From NCBI RefSeq assembly GCF_024666525.1, contig NZ_CP088294.1, positions 1,054,001 to 1,118,000 of the forward strand: 64,000 nt of DNA. The letters run 5' to 3'. Below, in pieces: positions 36,395-45,879 of this stretch. The stretch's first letter is position 1. Each line of letters starts with the position of its first letter. The notes beneath the pieces are model-generated. The model had not been told where the DNA came from. It saw only the letters and a program-made list of their open reading frames with translations, and did not search any database. The stretch is from Pseudomonas sp. J452 (GTDB lineage: Bacteria > Pseudomonadota > Gammaproteobacteria > Pseudomonadales > Pseudomonadaceae). The position numbers were made by a program, and so were the translations under genes.

Positions 36395-38653
36395 ATGGGT
36401 TCGATTACAGCACTCCAGGAACTGATGCAGCGCCTCGGCCTGGATCAGGCCGAGGCCGCTGAGCGCTGCCGCCTGCTCGGCTGGCAGGCCGCCGATGCGG
36501 CACGCCTGAACGCCGTGGCCGAGACCATGGCGCCGGCGCAACAGGCCTTCGTCGAGCGGCTCTACCAGCACCTCGGCGAGTTTCCCGGGCCGGCCAGCCT
36601 GATCAGCAACGAAGCCACCCTGGCTCGTCTCAAACACAGCCAGCTGGATTACTACCAGCGCCTGTGGCGCGGCCCCTATGACAGCGACTACCTGGCCAGC
36701 CGCCTGCGCATCGGCCTGATCCACCAGCTCGCCGGCGTGGAGCTGAAGTGGTACCTGGGCGGCTACCGCCTGTACCTCGACTCGATGCTCAGCGCGCTGC
36801 TCCCCGATGACGCCCAGCGCAGCCTGTACGCCAGCCTGCTGAAGGCGGTGTTCTTCGACATGACCCCGGCCATCGACACCTACAGCGCCGCCCAGCGCAA
36901 GGCCCTGGAAGACAGCGAGGCGCGTTTCGCCCGGGCCCTGCGCGGGGCCAACGACGGCATCTGGGACTGGCATCTGGAACACGACCGGCTGTACGTCTCG
37001 GAGCGCTGGGCGGGCATGCTCGGCCTCAGCCGCGACAGCCTTGGCGAAGGCAGCGCCAGCTGGTTCTCGCGGGTCCACCCGGACGACCTGCCCGGCCTGC
37101 GCCAGGCCATCGATGCGCACCTCAGCGGCGCCAGCGCCCTGCTGCACCACGAGTACCGCATGCGCCGCAGCCGCGGCGACTACCTGTGGGTGCTGGCGCG
37201 CGGCGTGGCGCAAAGCGATGCCGATGGGCAACGGCGGATCGCCGGCTCGCAGAGCGATATCAGCGCGCGCAAGGCGGTCGAGCAGCAGCTGCGCCACGCC
37301 GCCCGCCACGACCCGCTGACCGGCCTGGGCAACCGCCTGCGCCTCGACGAACTGCTGGCGCAGGCGCTGCAGCAACTGGGCAAGGTCGGCGCGCGCCAGG
37401 CCGCGCTGCTGTTCATCGACCTCGACCGCTTCAAGCTGATCAACGACAGCCTCGGCCATGCCTGCGGCGATCAGGTGCTGGTCGAGGTCGGCCGGCGCCT
37501 CAGCCAGTGCCTGCGCCCCGGCGACCACCTGTGCCGTTTCGGCGGCGACGAATTCGTCGTGCTGCTCTGCGACCTGGCCTGCGCCAGCGACGCCGAGCAG
37601 GTCGCCCAGCGCATGCTCGACAGCCTGCACCTGCCGCTGCACCTGGCCGAGCAGACCCTGGTGGTCAGCGCCAGCATCGGCATTGCCGCGCTGCAGGCCA
37701 GCGATGCCTCGCAGGATGCCCTGCAGGCCGCCGACCTCGCCCTGTACCGCGCCAAGCAGGCCGGCAAGGCGCAGTTCGCCCGCTACAGCGCCGAGCTGCA
37801 GACCAGCGCGCGGCGCCAGCTGGAGCTGGAAAGTGCCCTTGCCCAGGCACTCGACCGCGACGAATTCGTCCTGCATTACCAGCCGATCTGCCGTATCGAT
37901 GAGGACAGCCCGCAATTGATCGGAGTCGAGGCCCTGCTGCGCTGGCGCCAGGACGGCGCGCTGGTGCCGCCGCAGGAGTTCATCCCCTCGCTGGAAGAGT
38001 CCGGCGAGATCCTTCGCGTCGGTGACTGGGTGCTGGCCCAGGCCTGCCGCCAGGTGCGTGCCTGGCAACTGGGCGGGCAGGTGCAGCTGCGCTGCTCGGT
38101 GAACCTGTCCAGCCGCCAGTTGCAGCAGGACGACTTTGTCGCCCGGGTCACCCAGATCCTGCAGGACAGCGGCCTGCCGCCGGCCAGCCTGGTGCTGGAG
38201 ATCACCGAGAGCCAGCTGATGCAGGACTGCACCGCCACCCTGATCACCCTGCGCGAACTGGCCAGCCTCGGCGTGCGCCTGGCCCTCGACGACTTTGGCA
38301 CCGGCTATTCCTCGCTCGGCTACCTCAAGCGCTTCCCGCTGCACATCCTCAAGGTCGACAAGAGCTTCATCAACGGCGCACCGCAGGATGCCGACCAGAC
38401 GACCATCAGCCGGGCCATCATCGGCCTGGGCCACAGCCTGGGTCTGCAAGTGGTGGCCGAAGGCGTGGAGCATGCCGGCCACCTGGAATTCCTGCGCGCC
38501 GAAGGCTGCCACCTGGCCCAGGGCTACTGGTTCAGCCACCCACGCCCAGCCGCCGAACTGCAGCGCCTGTTCAACGGTGAAGACTGTTTCGCCGGGCTCT
38601 GCAACCAGCTGCCAGGCGCCACCTCCCACACCTGCGAGGAAGTCCAGCCATGA
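36395..38653 (+). CDS. Globin-coupled PAS-GGDEF-EAL protein
   Basis: A 752-residue cytoplasmic c-di-GMP enzyme. Residues 1-160 form a protoglobin (globin-coupled sensor) domain with a candidate proximal haem ligand at His110 in [22 protein letters not shown] domain spans about 175-295. The diguanylate cyclase domain has an intact GGDEF at 383-387 and an RPGD inhibitory site five residues before it. The phosphodiesterase domain has EAL at 512-514 and [14 protein letters not shown] further on. Both activities may be retained. AGGGAG precedes the start at 36395. The stop overlaps the next start (ATGA, 38650-38653). It should tie oxygen or another haem ligand to c-di-GMP level. Confidence 0.92.
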   Translation: MGSITALQELMQRLGLDQAEAAERCRLLGWQAADAARLNAVAETMAPAQQAFVERLYQHLGEFPGPASLISNEATLARLKHSQLDYYQRLWRGPYDSDYLASRLRIGLIHQLAGVELKWYLGGYRLYLDSMLSALLPDDAQRSLYASLLKAVFFDMTPAIDTYSAAQRKALEDSEARFARALRGANDGIWDWHLEHDRLYVSERWAGMLGLSRDSLGEGSASWFSRVHPDDLPGLRQAIDAHLSGASALLHHEYRMRRSRGDYLWVLARGVAQSDADGQRRIAGSQSDISARKAVEQQLRHAARHDPLTGLGNRLRLDELLAQALQQLGKVGARQAALLFIDLDRFKLINDSLGHACGDQVLVEVGRRLSQCLRPGDHLCRFGGDEFVVLLCDLACASDAEQVAQRMLDSLHLPLHLAEQTLVVSASIGIAALQASDASQDALQAADLALYRAKQAGKAQFARYSAELQTSARRQLELESALAQALDRDEFVLHYQPICRIDEDSPQLIGVEALLRWRQDGALVPPQEFIPSLEESGEILRVGDWVLAQACRQVRAWQLGGQVQLRCSVNLSSRQLQQDDFVARVTQILQDSGLPPASLVLEITESQLMQDCTATLITLRELASLGVRLALDDFGTGYSSLGYLKRFPLHILKVDKSFINGAPQDADQTTISRAIIGLGHSLGLQVVAEGVEHAGHLEFLRAEGCHLAQGYWFSHPRPAAELQRLFNGEDCFAGLCNQLPGATSHTCEEVQP

Positions 38654-40239
38654 AGATCAACCTGCCGGTCAGCCAGCGTGCGGTGGACGTCCCCGCCCAC
38701 GCCAACATCCTCTCCACCACCGACCTCAAGGGCGCGGTCAGCTACGTCAACCCGGACTTCATCGCCATCAGCGGCTACAGCGAGGCGGAGCTGCTCGGCC
38801 ACAACCACAACATCGTGCGCCACCCGGATATGCCACCGGCGGCCTTCGCCCACCTCTGGCAGACCCTGAAAAACGGCCGGCCATGGATGGGCCTGGTGAA
38901 GAACCGCTGCAAGAACGGCGACCACTACTGGGTCAGCGCCTATGCCACGCCGGTGCTGCGCAACGGCCAGGTGGTGGAATACCAGTCGGTGCGCACCCGC
39001 GCCGAGCCGGAGTTGGTAGCGCGCGCCAAACAGCTCTATGCCGAGCTGATCAAGGGGCGTACGCCGCGCCAATTGCGCCCGCCGCGGCTGACCCTGGCCG
39101 CGCGCCTGAGCCTGCTGACGGCCGCTCCGCTGCTGGCGGTGGCGGCAGCGCTCGGCTTGAGCGGAGCCCTGCCACTGCTGCCGGCCGTGGCCGGCGGCCT
39201 GGGCCTCGCGGCCCTGCTCGGCGGCGTTTTGCACCTGGGCCTGCGCCCGCTGCGCGCCCTGACCGAGCAGGCCCGGCGCCTCGCCGACAACCCGCTGAGC
39301 CAGTGGGTGTACAGCGCACGCAATGACGAGTTTGGCCAGCTGGCCTTCGCCCTGCGCAGCCTGCAGGCCGAGTCCGGCGCGGTGGTCGGGCGCATCGCCG
39401 ATTCGGCGCGCCAGCTCAGCCAGGAAGCCAGCGAACTGGCGGCCGCGGTGGACAGCAGCAGCCAGGCCAGCCTGCGGCAACAGGGCGAGACCGCCCAGGT
39501 GGCCAGCGCCATCGGCCAGATGGCGGCCAGCGTGCAGGAGGTGGCACGGCACGCCCAGCTCAGTGCCAGCGCCGCCAGCGCGGCGGATCTGGAGACCAGC
39601 AATGGCCTGCAACTGGTCGAGCAGACCCGTCAGCTGATCGCCAGCCTGGCCGGCGAGGTGCAGCAGAGCAGCCAGGTGATCCACCAGCTGGAACTGCATG
39701 GGCAGAAGATCAACCAGGTGCTGGAAGTGATCCAGGGCATTGCCGAGCAGACCAACCTGCTGGCGCTCAACGCGGCCATCGAGGCGGCCCGCGCCGGGGA
39801 GGCCGGACGCGGCTTCGCCGTGGTCGCCGATGAAGTGCGCGGCCTTGCCTCGCGCACCCAGCAGTCCACCGCCGAGATCAACGCCATCATCGCCACCCTG
39901 CAGCAGGGCACCGCCCAGGCCGTAGCGGCCATGCAGCGCAGCCAGCAGCAGGCCGGTGCCAGCGTCAAGCAGGCGCTGCAGGCCAGCCAGTCCCTCGACG
40001 GCATCACCCAGCGGGTCGGCCAGATCAGCGACATGAGCATCCAGATCGCCGCCGCCGTGGAGCAGCAGAGCGCGGTGGGCGACGATATCCAGCGCAACCT
40101 CTGCGGCATCCGCCAGGCCAACGAAAGCACCGTGGTGGCCAGCGACCAGAGCCGCAGCAGCGCCGAGCACGTGGCCGGCCTGGCCGAGCGCCTGCAGTTG
40201 CTGGTCGAGCAGTTCTGGGGCCGGCGCCAGCCCGACTGA
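38650..40239 (+). CDS. PAS-type methyl-accepting chemotaxis protein
   Basis: A 529-residue Aer-like receptor. The N-terminal PAS domain (about residues 15-115) has [16 protein letters not shown] and [13 protein letters not shown], as in FAD- or haem-binding redox PAS domains. Two closely spaced hydrophobic helices (about 155-200) anchor it with almost nothing in the periplasm. A HAMP-like region precedes the signalling domain, whose tip contains [19 protein letters not shown] and [13 protein letters not shown]. It is coupled by a four-base overlap to the globin-GGDEF-EAL gene, so energy taxis and c-di-GMP signalling are probably expressed together. No CXXC or methylesterase-binding pentapeptide is seen at the C-terminus. 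Confidence 0.9.
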   Translation: MKINLPVSQRAVDVPAHANILSTTDLKGAVSYVNPDFIAISGYSEAELLGHNHNIVRHPDMPPAAFAHLWQTLKNGRPWMGLVKNRCKNGDHYWVSAYATPVLRNGQVVEYQSVRTRAEPELVARAKQLYAELIKGRTPRQLRPPRLTLAARLSLLTAAPLLAVAAALGLSGALPLLPAVAGGLGLAALLGGVLHLGLRPLRALTEQARRLADNPLSQWVYSARNDEFGQLAFALRSLQAESGAVVGRIADSARQLSQEASELAAAVDSSSQASLRQQGETAQVASAIGQMAASVQEVARHAQLSASAASAADLETSNGLQLVEQTRQLIASLAGEVQQSSQVIHQLELHGQKINQVLEVIQGIAEQTNLLALNAAIEAARAGEAGRGFAVVADEVRGLASRTQQSTAEINAIIATLQQGTAQAVAAMQRSQQQAGASVKQALQASQSLDGITQRVGQISDMSIQIAAAVEQQSAVGDDIQRNLCGIRQANESTVVASDQSRSSAEHVAGLAERLQLLVEQFWGRRQPD

Positions 40240-40333
40240 CCGCGCAAGGCCGTCGATCTGGGCTATAACCAGTTGCACAGCCAGGCGCGGAGTCTTAGGT
40301 GCGTGCGTGGCCGGCCAACCTGGAGGGCTCTGC

Positions 40334-42526
40334 ATGCCACAGCGCAATCTCATGTCCCTGCTCACCGCGCTGCTGCTGGCCCTGCCCGCAGCAGCGGAAG
40401 CGGCCAAGTGCAAGGGCCAGGGCAACCTGCTGTTCCTCGGCAAGACCAACAACCTGAGCCGCTCGGTCTGGCTGTCCGGCACCGGCAGCGGCTCGTTCAA
40501 CCTGCAGGCACCGAGCAACGACGTGGTCGATGCCTGGCAGCGCGACAGGCGCGGCCTACACCTGTCGCTGTCGCCGGTGGTGTCGCAGGGCAGCGGCCTG
40601 CCGCACACCCTGGTGGATGTCAGCGGCGCGCCCTGCGAACTGGACATGGAGAACCAGAAGGGCGGCATCGTCTTTCCGCCCATCGTGCAATTGCCGCCCA
40701 AGCTGCCGCCGTTCATCAAACCGCCAAGCAATCGGCCATCGCCGCCTGGCCTGATGCCTTCCCGGCCATCGCTGCCCGGTGGCGGCCTGATGCCTTCCAG
40801 ACCCGGCATGCCCAGCCTGCCGGGCGGTGGAGCGACTCCGCCAATCGGCACTCTGCCACCCAGCGGCCTCATGCCCGGCATGCCCGGTGGCGTGCAACCG
40901 CCCATCGGCGGTCTCGGACCCGGCAGCCTGATGCCTTCCAGACCAAGCATGCCCAGCCTGCCCGGTGGTGGCGCGACCCCACCAATCGGCACACTGCCAC
41001 CCAGCGGTCTCACGCCCGGCATGCCCGGTGGCGTGCAACCGCCCATCGGCGGCCTGGGGCCCGGCACCCTGACGCCTTCCAGACCCGGCATGCCCAGCCT
41101 GCCGGGCGGCGGAGCGACCCCGCCAATCGGCACACTGCCACCCAGCGGTCTCACGCCCGGCATGCCCGGTGGCGTGCAACCACCCATCGGCGGTCTCGGG
41201 CCCGGTACCCTGATGCCTTCCAGACCGAGCATGCCCAGCCTGCCGGGCGGCGGAGCGACCCCGCCAATCGGCACACTGCCACCCAGCGGCCTCACCCCCG
41301 GCATGCCCGGTGGTGTGCAACCACCCATCGGCGGTCTCGGGCCCGGCACCCTGACGCCATCCAGACCGGGTATGCCCAATCTTCCGGGCGGCGGAGCGAC
41401 CCCGCCAATTGGCACCCTGCCACCCAGCGGCCTCACCCCCGGCATGCCCGGTGGCGTGCAACCGCCCATCGGCGGTCTTGGACCCGACACCCTGACACCG
41501 TCCAGACCGGGCATGCCCAGCCTACCGGGCGGTGGAGCGACCCCGCCAATCGCCACCCTGCCACCCAGCGACCTCACCCCTGGCATGCCCACCCTGCCGC
41601 CAGACGGTGGGCAACCCGCACCGCCGGAGAGCCTGCAACCGCCTGTCGCCGGCCTACCCGGACTGGATGGCAGTGGCGCAGACGGCCAGGTGCCCCTTAC
41701 CGAGGGCCGCAAGTTCCAGCAGGAGCCGCTGTGGAACGTCTGGGCGGACAGCCGCTACAGCGACATCGCCGACCGCCGCTCCGGGCTGGATCTGGACGGC
41801 CACTCCGGCTACGTGACCATCGGCGCGGACCGCCGGCTGGACAATGACCTGGTGGTGGGCCTGATGGGGATCGCCGAGCGCAACCGCAGCAAGGGTTTCG
41901 ACGACGACTGGGAAGTGCGCTCCGACGGCTACAGTGCCGGCCCCTACCTGGCCTACCGGCTGACCCCGAGCCTGGCCATGGATCTGTCGCTGACCGTCGG
42001 CCAGCTGGACAACGACAACCGCGTGCTGATCCTGCGCGAGCGCTTCGATACCCAGCGCTACGCCCTGTCGACCAGCCTCAGCGGCCAGTACCTGCTGGGC
42101 GAGACGCTGCTCAGCCCGAAGCTGTCGCTGTCCTACACCCATTTCCGCAACGAGGAGCACGAGATGCGCGGCGAGATCGCCGGCATCCCGCTGCGCCTGG
42201 AAATCGAAGAACAGAGCTACGACTACGGCGTGGCCGAAGCCTCCCTGCAGGCCACCCGTACCTACCGCAGCGACGGCGGGCGCTACTGGCATCCCTATGT
42301 CGAGGTCGGCCTGAGCAACGAATTCGAGCGGCCCAACGACGGGCGTATCCTCACCGGCGACCTGACTCAGGAAAAGACCTCGCCCTGGTCCGGCAGCCTG
42401 CGCGGCGGGGTGCAAGCCCAGGTGGCGGACAATGCCCTGATCGATACCAGCATCGGCTACCTCAGCCTCGGCCAGAACGGCCTGGATATCTGGGAGGGCC
42501 GGGTGTTTATTTCGATCGGCTTCTGA
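40334..42526 (+). CDS. Autotransporter-like protein with 47-residue repeats
   Basis: A 730-residue protein with a signal peptide (LMSLLTALLLALPAAAEA) and GGAGGG six bases before the start at 40334. Residues about 25-130 are a globular N-terminal part with two Cys. From residue 152 there are five full and one partial 47-residue repeats made of Pro, Gly, Ser, Met and Thr. Each repeat begins LMPSRPGMPSLPGGG or a close variant and contains GGVQPPIGGLGPG. The last 260 residues form an autotransporter beta-barrel (WNVWADSRYSDIADRRSG at its start, VFISIGF at the end, with a terminal Phe as in outer-membrane barrels). It is probably exposed at the surface with the repeat region as a stalk. Confidence 0.82.
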   Translation: MPQRNLMSLLTALLLALPAAAEAAKCKGQGNLLFLGKTNNLSRSVWLSGTGSGSFNLQAPSNDVVDAWQRDRRGLHLSLSPVVSQGSGLPHTLVDVSGAPCELDMENQKGGIVFPPIVQLPPKLPPFIKPPSNRPSPPGLMPSRPSLPGGGLMPSRPGMPSLPGGGATPPIGTLPPSGLMPGMPGGVQPPIGGLGPGSLMPSRPSMPSLPGGGATPPIGTLPPSGLTPGMPGGVQPPIGGLGPGTLTPSRPGMPSLPGGGATPPIGTLPPSGLTPGMPGGVQPPIGGLGPGTLMPSRPSMPSLPGGGATPPIGTLPPSGLTPGMPGGVQPPIGGLGPGTLTPSRPGMPNLPGGGATPPIGTLPPSGLTPGMPGGVQPPIGGLGPDTLTPSRPGMPSLPGGGATPPIATLPPSDLTPGMPTLPPDGGQPAPPESLQPPVAGLPGLDGSGADGQVPLTEGRKFQQEPLWNVWADSRYSDIADRRSGLDLDGHSGYVTIGADRRLDNDLVVGLMGIAERNRSKGFDDDWEVRSDGYSAGPYLAYRLTPSLAMDLSLTVGQLDNDNRVLILRERFDTQRYALSTSLSGQYLLGETLLSPKLSLSYTHFRNEEHEMRGEIAGIPLRLEIEEQSYDYGVAEASLQATRTYRSDGGRYWHPYVEVGLSNEFERPNDGRILTGDLTQEKTSPWSGSLRGGVQAQVADNALIDTSIGYLSLGQNGLDIWEGRVFISIGF
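40787..41590 (+). repeat. 141-base tandem repeat array in autotransporter gene
   Basis: Five complete 141-base units start at 40787, 40928, 41069, 41210 and 41351; a sixth, shortened unit runs from 41492 to about 41590. Units differ by scattered substitutions, mostly synonymous. Repeats of this length keep the reading frame whatever the copy number. Confidence 0.92.
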
Positions 42527-42632
42527 GCCGGCGCCTGGCGTGCGCGGCGAAGCACGACTAAAGCTAAGACAAAGGGCGCGACGAACGCGCTGTCATAACG
42601 AGCGAGCCCCAGGCTATTCAGGAGGCTGCGCC

Positions 42633-44336
42633 ATGCTCACCTTGCTCAACCTGCTGTCTGCCATCGCCCTGCTGGTGTGGGGCACCCATATCGTGCGTAC
42701 CGGCATCCTGCGCGTGTACGGCTCACAGCTGCGGCGCATCCTCAGCCACAGCGTGGCCAAACGGCCGCAGGCGTTCGCCGCCGGCATTGGTGTCACTGCG
42801 CTGGTGCAGAGCAGCAACGCCACCGCCATGCTGGTCACCTCCTTCGTCGCCCAGGGCCTGATGGGACTGGCCCCGGCGCTGGCGATCATGCTCGGCGCCG
42901 ATGTCGGCACGGCGCTGATGGCGCGGGTGCTGACCCTCGACCTGTCCTGGCTGTCGCCGCTGCTGATCTTCGCCGGGGTGGTGCTGTTTCTCTCGCGCAA
43001 GCAGCGCCGCGCCGGCCAGGTCGGGCGGGTGGCCATCGGCCTTGGCCTGCTGCTGCTCGCCCTCAACCTGATCGTCGAGGCCGCCAGGCCGATTGCCGAA
43101 TCCAACAGCCTGGAAGCGCTGTTCGCCTCCCTGACCGGCGATCTGCTGCTGGATGCCCTGGTCGGCGCGCTGTTCGCCCTGCTCACCTATTCCAGCCTGG
43201 CCGCCGTGCTGCTCACCGCGACCCTGGCCAGCAGCGGCATGATCAGCCTGCCGGTGGCCATCGGCCTGGTGATCGGCGCCAATATCGGCAGCGGCGTGCT
43301 GGCCCTGCTCAACAGCAGCATGCAATCGGCGGCCGGCCGGCGGGTGGCGATCGGCAGCCTGCTGTACAAGCTGCTCGGCCTGCTGCTGGTGCTGCCGCTG
43401 GTGACCCCGCTGGTGAACTGGATGGACGGCCTGGAGCTGTCGGCGGCGAGCCTGGTGATCGGCTTCCACCTGCTCTACAACAGCCTGCGCTGCCTGCTGA
43501 TGCTGCCCACGGTGAACCTGATGGCGCGCCTGTGCACCCTGCTGCTGCCGGAGCGCAAGAGTGCGGAAGGCGTGGCCGAGCCGCGCCACCTCGACCGCAG
43601 CGCTCTCGACACGCCAAGCCTGGCGCTGGCCAACGCGGTGCGCGAGACCCTGCGCATCGGCGACCTGATCGAGCAGATGCTCGGCCACCTGCAGGAGGTG
43701 CTGCGCGAGGGCTCCTCGGAAGCCGGACGCCAGCTGCGGCGCCTGGATGACGATGTCGACGCGCTGTACAGCGCGGTCAAACTGTACCTGGCGCAGATGC
43801 CGCGCGAAGACCTGGCCGGCCACGACAGCCGGCGCTGGGCGGAGATCATTGAGCTGGCGGTGAACCTGGAGCACGCCGGCGACCTGATCGAACAGATGGC
43901 CGGCAAACTCGACAACCACAAGCGTTCACGCCACTACAGCTTCTCCGCCAGCGGTCTGGAGGAGCTGACCGGCCTGCTCGGCCTGCTGCAGGACAACCTG
44001 CGCCTGGGCCTCAACGTGTTCCTCAATGGCAACCCCGCCAACGCCCAGCGCCTGATCGCGGAGAAACGCCGCTTCCGCCAGGAGGAGCGCAAGCTGGCCC
44101 ACGCCCACGTCGGCCGCCTCAGCCAGCAGGTGGTGCAGAGCATCGAGACCAGCGCCCTGCACCTGGAGCTGATCGCCGACATGAAGCGCCTCAACTCACT
44201 GTTCTGCAGCAGCGCCTATGCCCTGGTCGAAGCGCTGGAAGTCCAGCCGGAAGCGGCGCCGACCACGCCGCAGGAGCCGCCGCTGGCGAGCAGCGATGAA
44301 AACCCCAGCAGTGTGGCGCCGCCGACCCAGCACTGA
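42633..44336 (+). CDS. Na/Pi cotransporter family protein with PhoU-like tail
   Basis: A 567-residue membrane protein. The first 330 residues hold about eight helices with the NPT/PNaS family motif GVTALVQSSNATAMLVTSF (about residues 50-68). The second repeat motif is degenerate: LLTYSSLAAVLLTATLASSG. The C-terminal 200 residues are soluble and helical with PhoU-like sequence (AVNLEHAGDLIEQMAGKLDNHKRS). AGGAGG seven bases before the ATG fixes the start at 42633. In Escherichia the related YjbB exports phosphate, so direction of transport is uncertain. It converges with the small lipoprotein gene four bases away. Confidence 0.85.
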   Translation: MLTLLNLLSAIALLVWGTHIVRTGILRVYGSQLRRILSHSVAKRPQAFAAGIGVTALVQSSNATAMLVTSFVAQGLMGLAPALAIMLGADVGTALMARVLTLDLSWLSPLLIFAGVVLFLSRKQRRAGQVGRVAIGLGLLLLALNLIVEAARPIAESNSLEALFASLTGDLLLDALVGALFALLTYSSLAAVLLTATLASSGMISLPVAIGLVIGANIGSGVLALLNSSMQSAAGRRVAIGSLLYKLLGLLLVLPLVTPLVNWMDGLELSAASLVIGFHLLYNSLRCLLMLPTVNLMARLCTLLLPERKSAEGVAEPRHLDRSALDTPSLALANAVRETLRIGDLIEQMLGHLQEVLREGSSEAGRQLRRLDDDVDALYSAVKLYLAQMPREDLAGHDSRRWAEIIELAVNLEHAGDLIEQMAGKLDNHKRSRHYSFSASGLEELTGLLGLLQDNLRLGLNVFLNGNPANAQRLIAEKRRFRQEERKLAHAHVGRLSQQVVQSIETSALHLELIADMKRLNSLFCSSAYALVEALEVQPEAAPTTPQEPPLASSDENPSSVAPPTQH

Positions 44337-44340
44337 AGCA

Positions 44341-44628
44341 TCAGATCTCCTGGGTGGTCGCGGCCGGAGGCTGGGCTGCCGGCTCCGCAGGCTTTTCTGC
44401 GGTCGCCGGCGGGGCCGGGCGATCGAGCAGCTGGTCGGCAGACTCCTGCGCCTTGTCGACCGTCTGGTTGAGCTGGTCCAGGGTTTCGCCAAGGCTCTCG
44501 CGGGCCTGCTCAACCACCGCCTGTTCGGCCTTCTCGGCCAGCCCCTGGGCCGCCTTCTCGGCGCTGTCACAGGCGGTCAGGGCCAGCAGGGCGCAAGCGC
44601 CGAGGGTGGTTTTCAATAACGGATGCAT
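44341..44628 (-). CDS. Small lipoprotein
   Basis: A 95-residue lipoprotein. The lipobox LTAC places the lipidated Cys at 20. The mature part is an Ala/Glu/Gln-rich amphipathic helix (about residues 23-68, with KAAQGLAEKAEQAVVEQ and LNQTVDKAQESADQLL), then a Pro/Ala-rich tail. AAGGA is present before the ATG. It lies 54 bases downstream of the alx-type gene on the same strand and may be co-transcribed with it. Function unknown; the coiled helix recalls small structural envelope lipoproteins. Confidence 0.82.
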   Translation of the reverse strand: MHPLLKTTLGACALLALTACDSAEKAAQGLAEKAEQAVVEQARESLGETLDQLNQTVDKAQESADQLLDRPAPPATAEKPAEPAAQPPAATTQEI

Positions 44629-44682
44629 GGTGATTTCCTTTAGTCAGGTGGAGCCGCCGCGCGGGATGGCGGCGGCCAGGGG

Positions 44683-45678
44683 TCAGTTCCCGGCGTGCGT
44701 CACGGGCGGCGCGTTGCGGGTTTTCCACAGCGACAACAGCACCCCGCCAACCAGCAGGCCGAGCGTCACGCCGAGGGAGAGAACCGGCGGAATCTTGCCG
44801 ATGATGCCAACCAGGAAGATCTTGCTGCCGATAAACACCAGCACCAGGGCCAGGGCGTACTTCAGGTAGGCGAAGCGGTGGATCAGCGCGGCCAGGGCGA
44901 AGTACAGGGCGCGCAGGCCGAGGATGGCGAAGATGTTCGAGGTGTAGACGATGAAGGGGTCCTGGGTGATGGCGAAGATCGCCGGCACGCTGTCCACGGC
45001 AAACACCAGGTCGGCACACTCGATCAGGATCAGGGCGAGAAACAGCGGCGTCACCCACAGCACGCTCTTGCCGCTGGCATCCGCCTGGCGCACGAAGAAG
45101 CGCTGCTCGTGCAGGCGCTCGGTCACCCGCAGGTGGCGGCGCAGGAACAGCACGAAGCGGTTGTTGGCCAGGTCCGGCTCGGCATCGACCTTGCTGAACA
45201 GCATCTTCACCCCGGTCAGCACCAGGAACACGCCGAACACATAGAGGATCCAGCTGAACTCGTGGATCAGCGCGGCACCCAGGCCGATCATCAGGGCACG
45301 CAACACGATCACGCCCATGATGCCCCAGAACAGCACCTTGTGCTGGTACTGCCGGGGGATGGCCAGGAAGCTGAAGATCAGCGCCATGACGAAGACGTTG
45401 TCCATCGACAAGGATTTTTCGATGAGGAAGCCGGTCAGGTAATCGATGCCGGCGTCGCCGCCTTTCTGGAAATACACCCACAGGCCGAACAGCAGGCCGG
45501 CGCTGATGTAGCCAGCGGACAGCAGCAGGCTTTCCTTGACGCCAATCTCGCGGTTGTCGCGGTGCAATACGCCCAGGTCAAAGGCCAGCAGGGCAATCAC
45601 CACGCCCAGAAAGATCAGCCAGAGCCAGACAGCGGTGCCGAGCAGGTCGGCGAAGAGAAACGGTTCTAGGGCGGTCAT
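44683..45678 (-). CDS. alx: TerC/Alx family membrane protein
   Basis: A 331-residue protein with about eight or nine transmembrane helices, of the Alx branch of the TerC family. Signatures are WLIFLGVVIALLAFDLGVLHR, the helix EKSLSMDNVFVMALIFSFLAI (about residues 81-101) and, in the second half, LIECADLVFAVDSVPAIFAI. The start at 45678 follows AAGGAG. In Escherichia, Alx exports manganese and is controlled by a yybP-ykoY riboswitch and pH. I looked for that element in the 200 bases upstream and did not find a convincing match. The downstream small lipoprotein gene may share its transcript. Confidence 0.85.
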   Translation of the reverse strand: MTALEPFLFADLLGTAVWLWLIFLGVVIALLAFDLGVLHRDNREIGVKESLLLSAGYISAGLLFGLWVYFQKGGDAGIDYLTGFLIEKSLSMDNVFVMALIFSFLAIPRQYQHKVLFWGIMGVIVLRALMIGLGAALIHEFSWILYVFGVFLVLTGVKMLFSKVDAEPDLANNRFVLFLRRHLRVTERLHEQRFFVRQADASGKSVLWVTPLFLALILIECADLVFAVDSVPAIFAITQDPFIVYTSNIFAILGLRALYFALAALIHRFAYLKYALALVLVFIGSKIFLVGIIGKIPPVLSLGVTLGLLVGGVLLSLWKTRNAPPVTHAGN

Positions 45679-45879
45679 GAGCCCCTCCTTGCAGTCGAAG
45701 TTGTACCAACTGTGACTCCGACATGGCGGCGACCAGCCGTCAGAGGGGCCCGGTGTCACGGGCGCAAGGATAGAGAGGCCGGGACGGACCACTCAAGCAG
45801 CAGGCTTTTGCAAAGTATGTCCTCGTCGCCGGAGCCCGTGCGATGATGCGCGCCCCGCAAGACCTCACCACCGACGCCC

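Noticed and set aside
38524..41712. A 1062-codon open frame on the minus strand opposite the chemoreceptor and repeat-rich genes.
   Set aside because: It is the antisense shadow of the Pro/Gly repeat array and of GC-rich genes. It has no ribosome site, no recognisable domain, and the plus strand carries clear chemoreceptor and barrel motifs.
45679..45879. Possible yybP-ykoY (Mn) riboswitch upstream of the Alx/TerC gene.
   Set aside because: The conserved yybP-ykoY strands could not be found in either orientation; only generic GC-rich hairpins are present.
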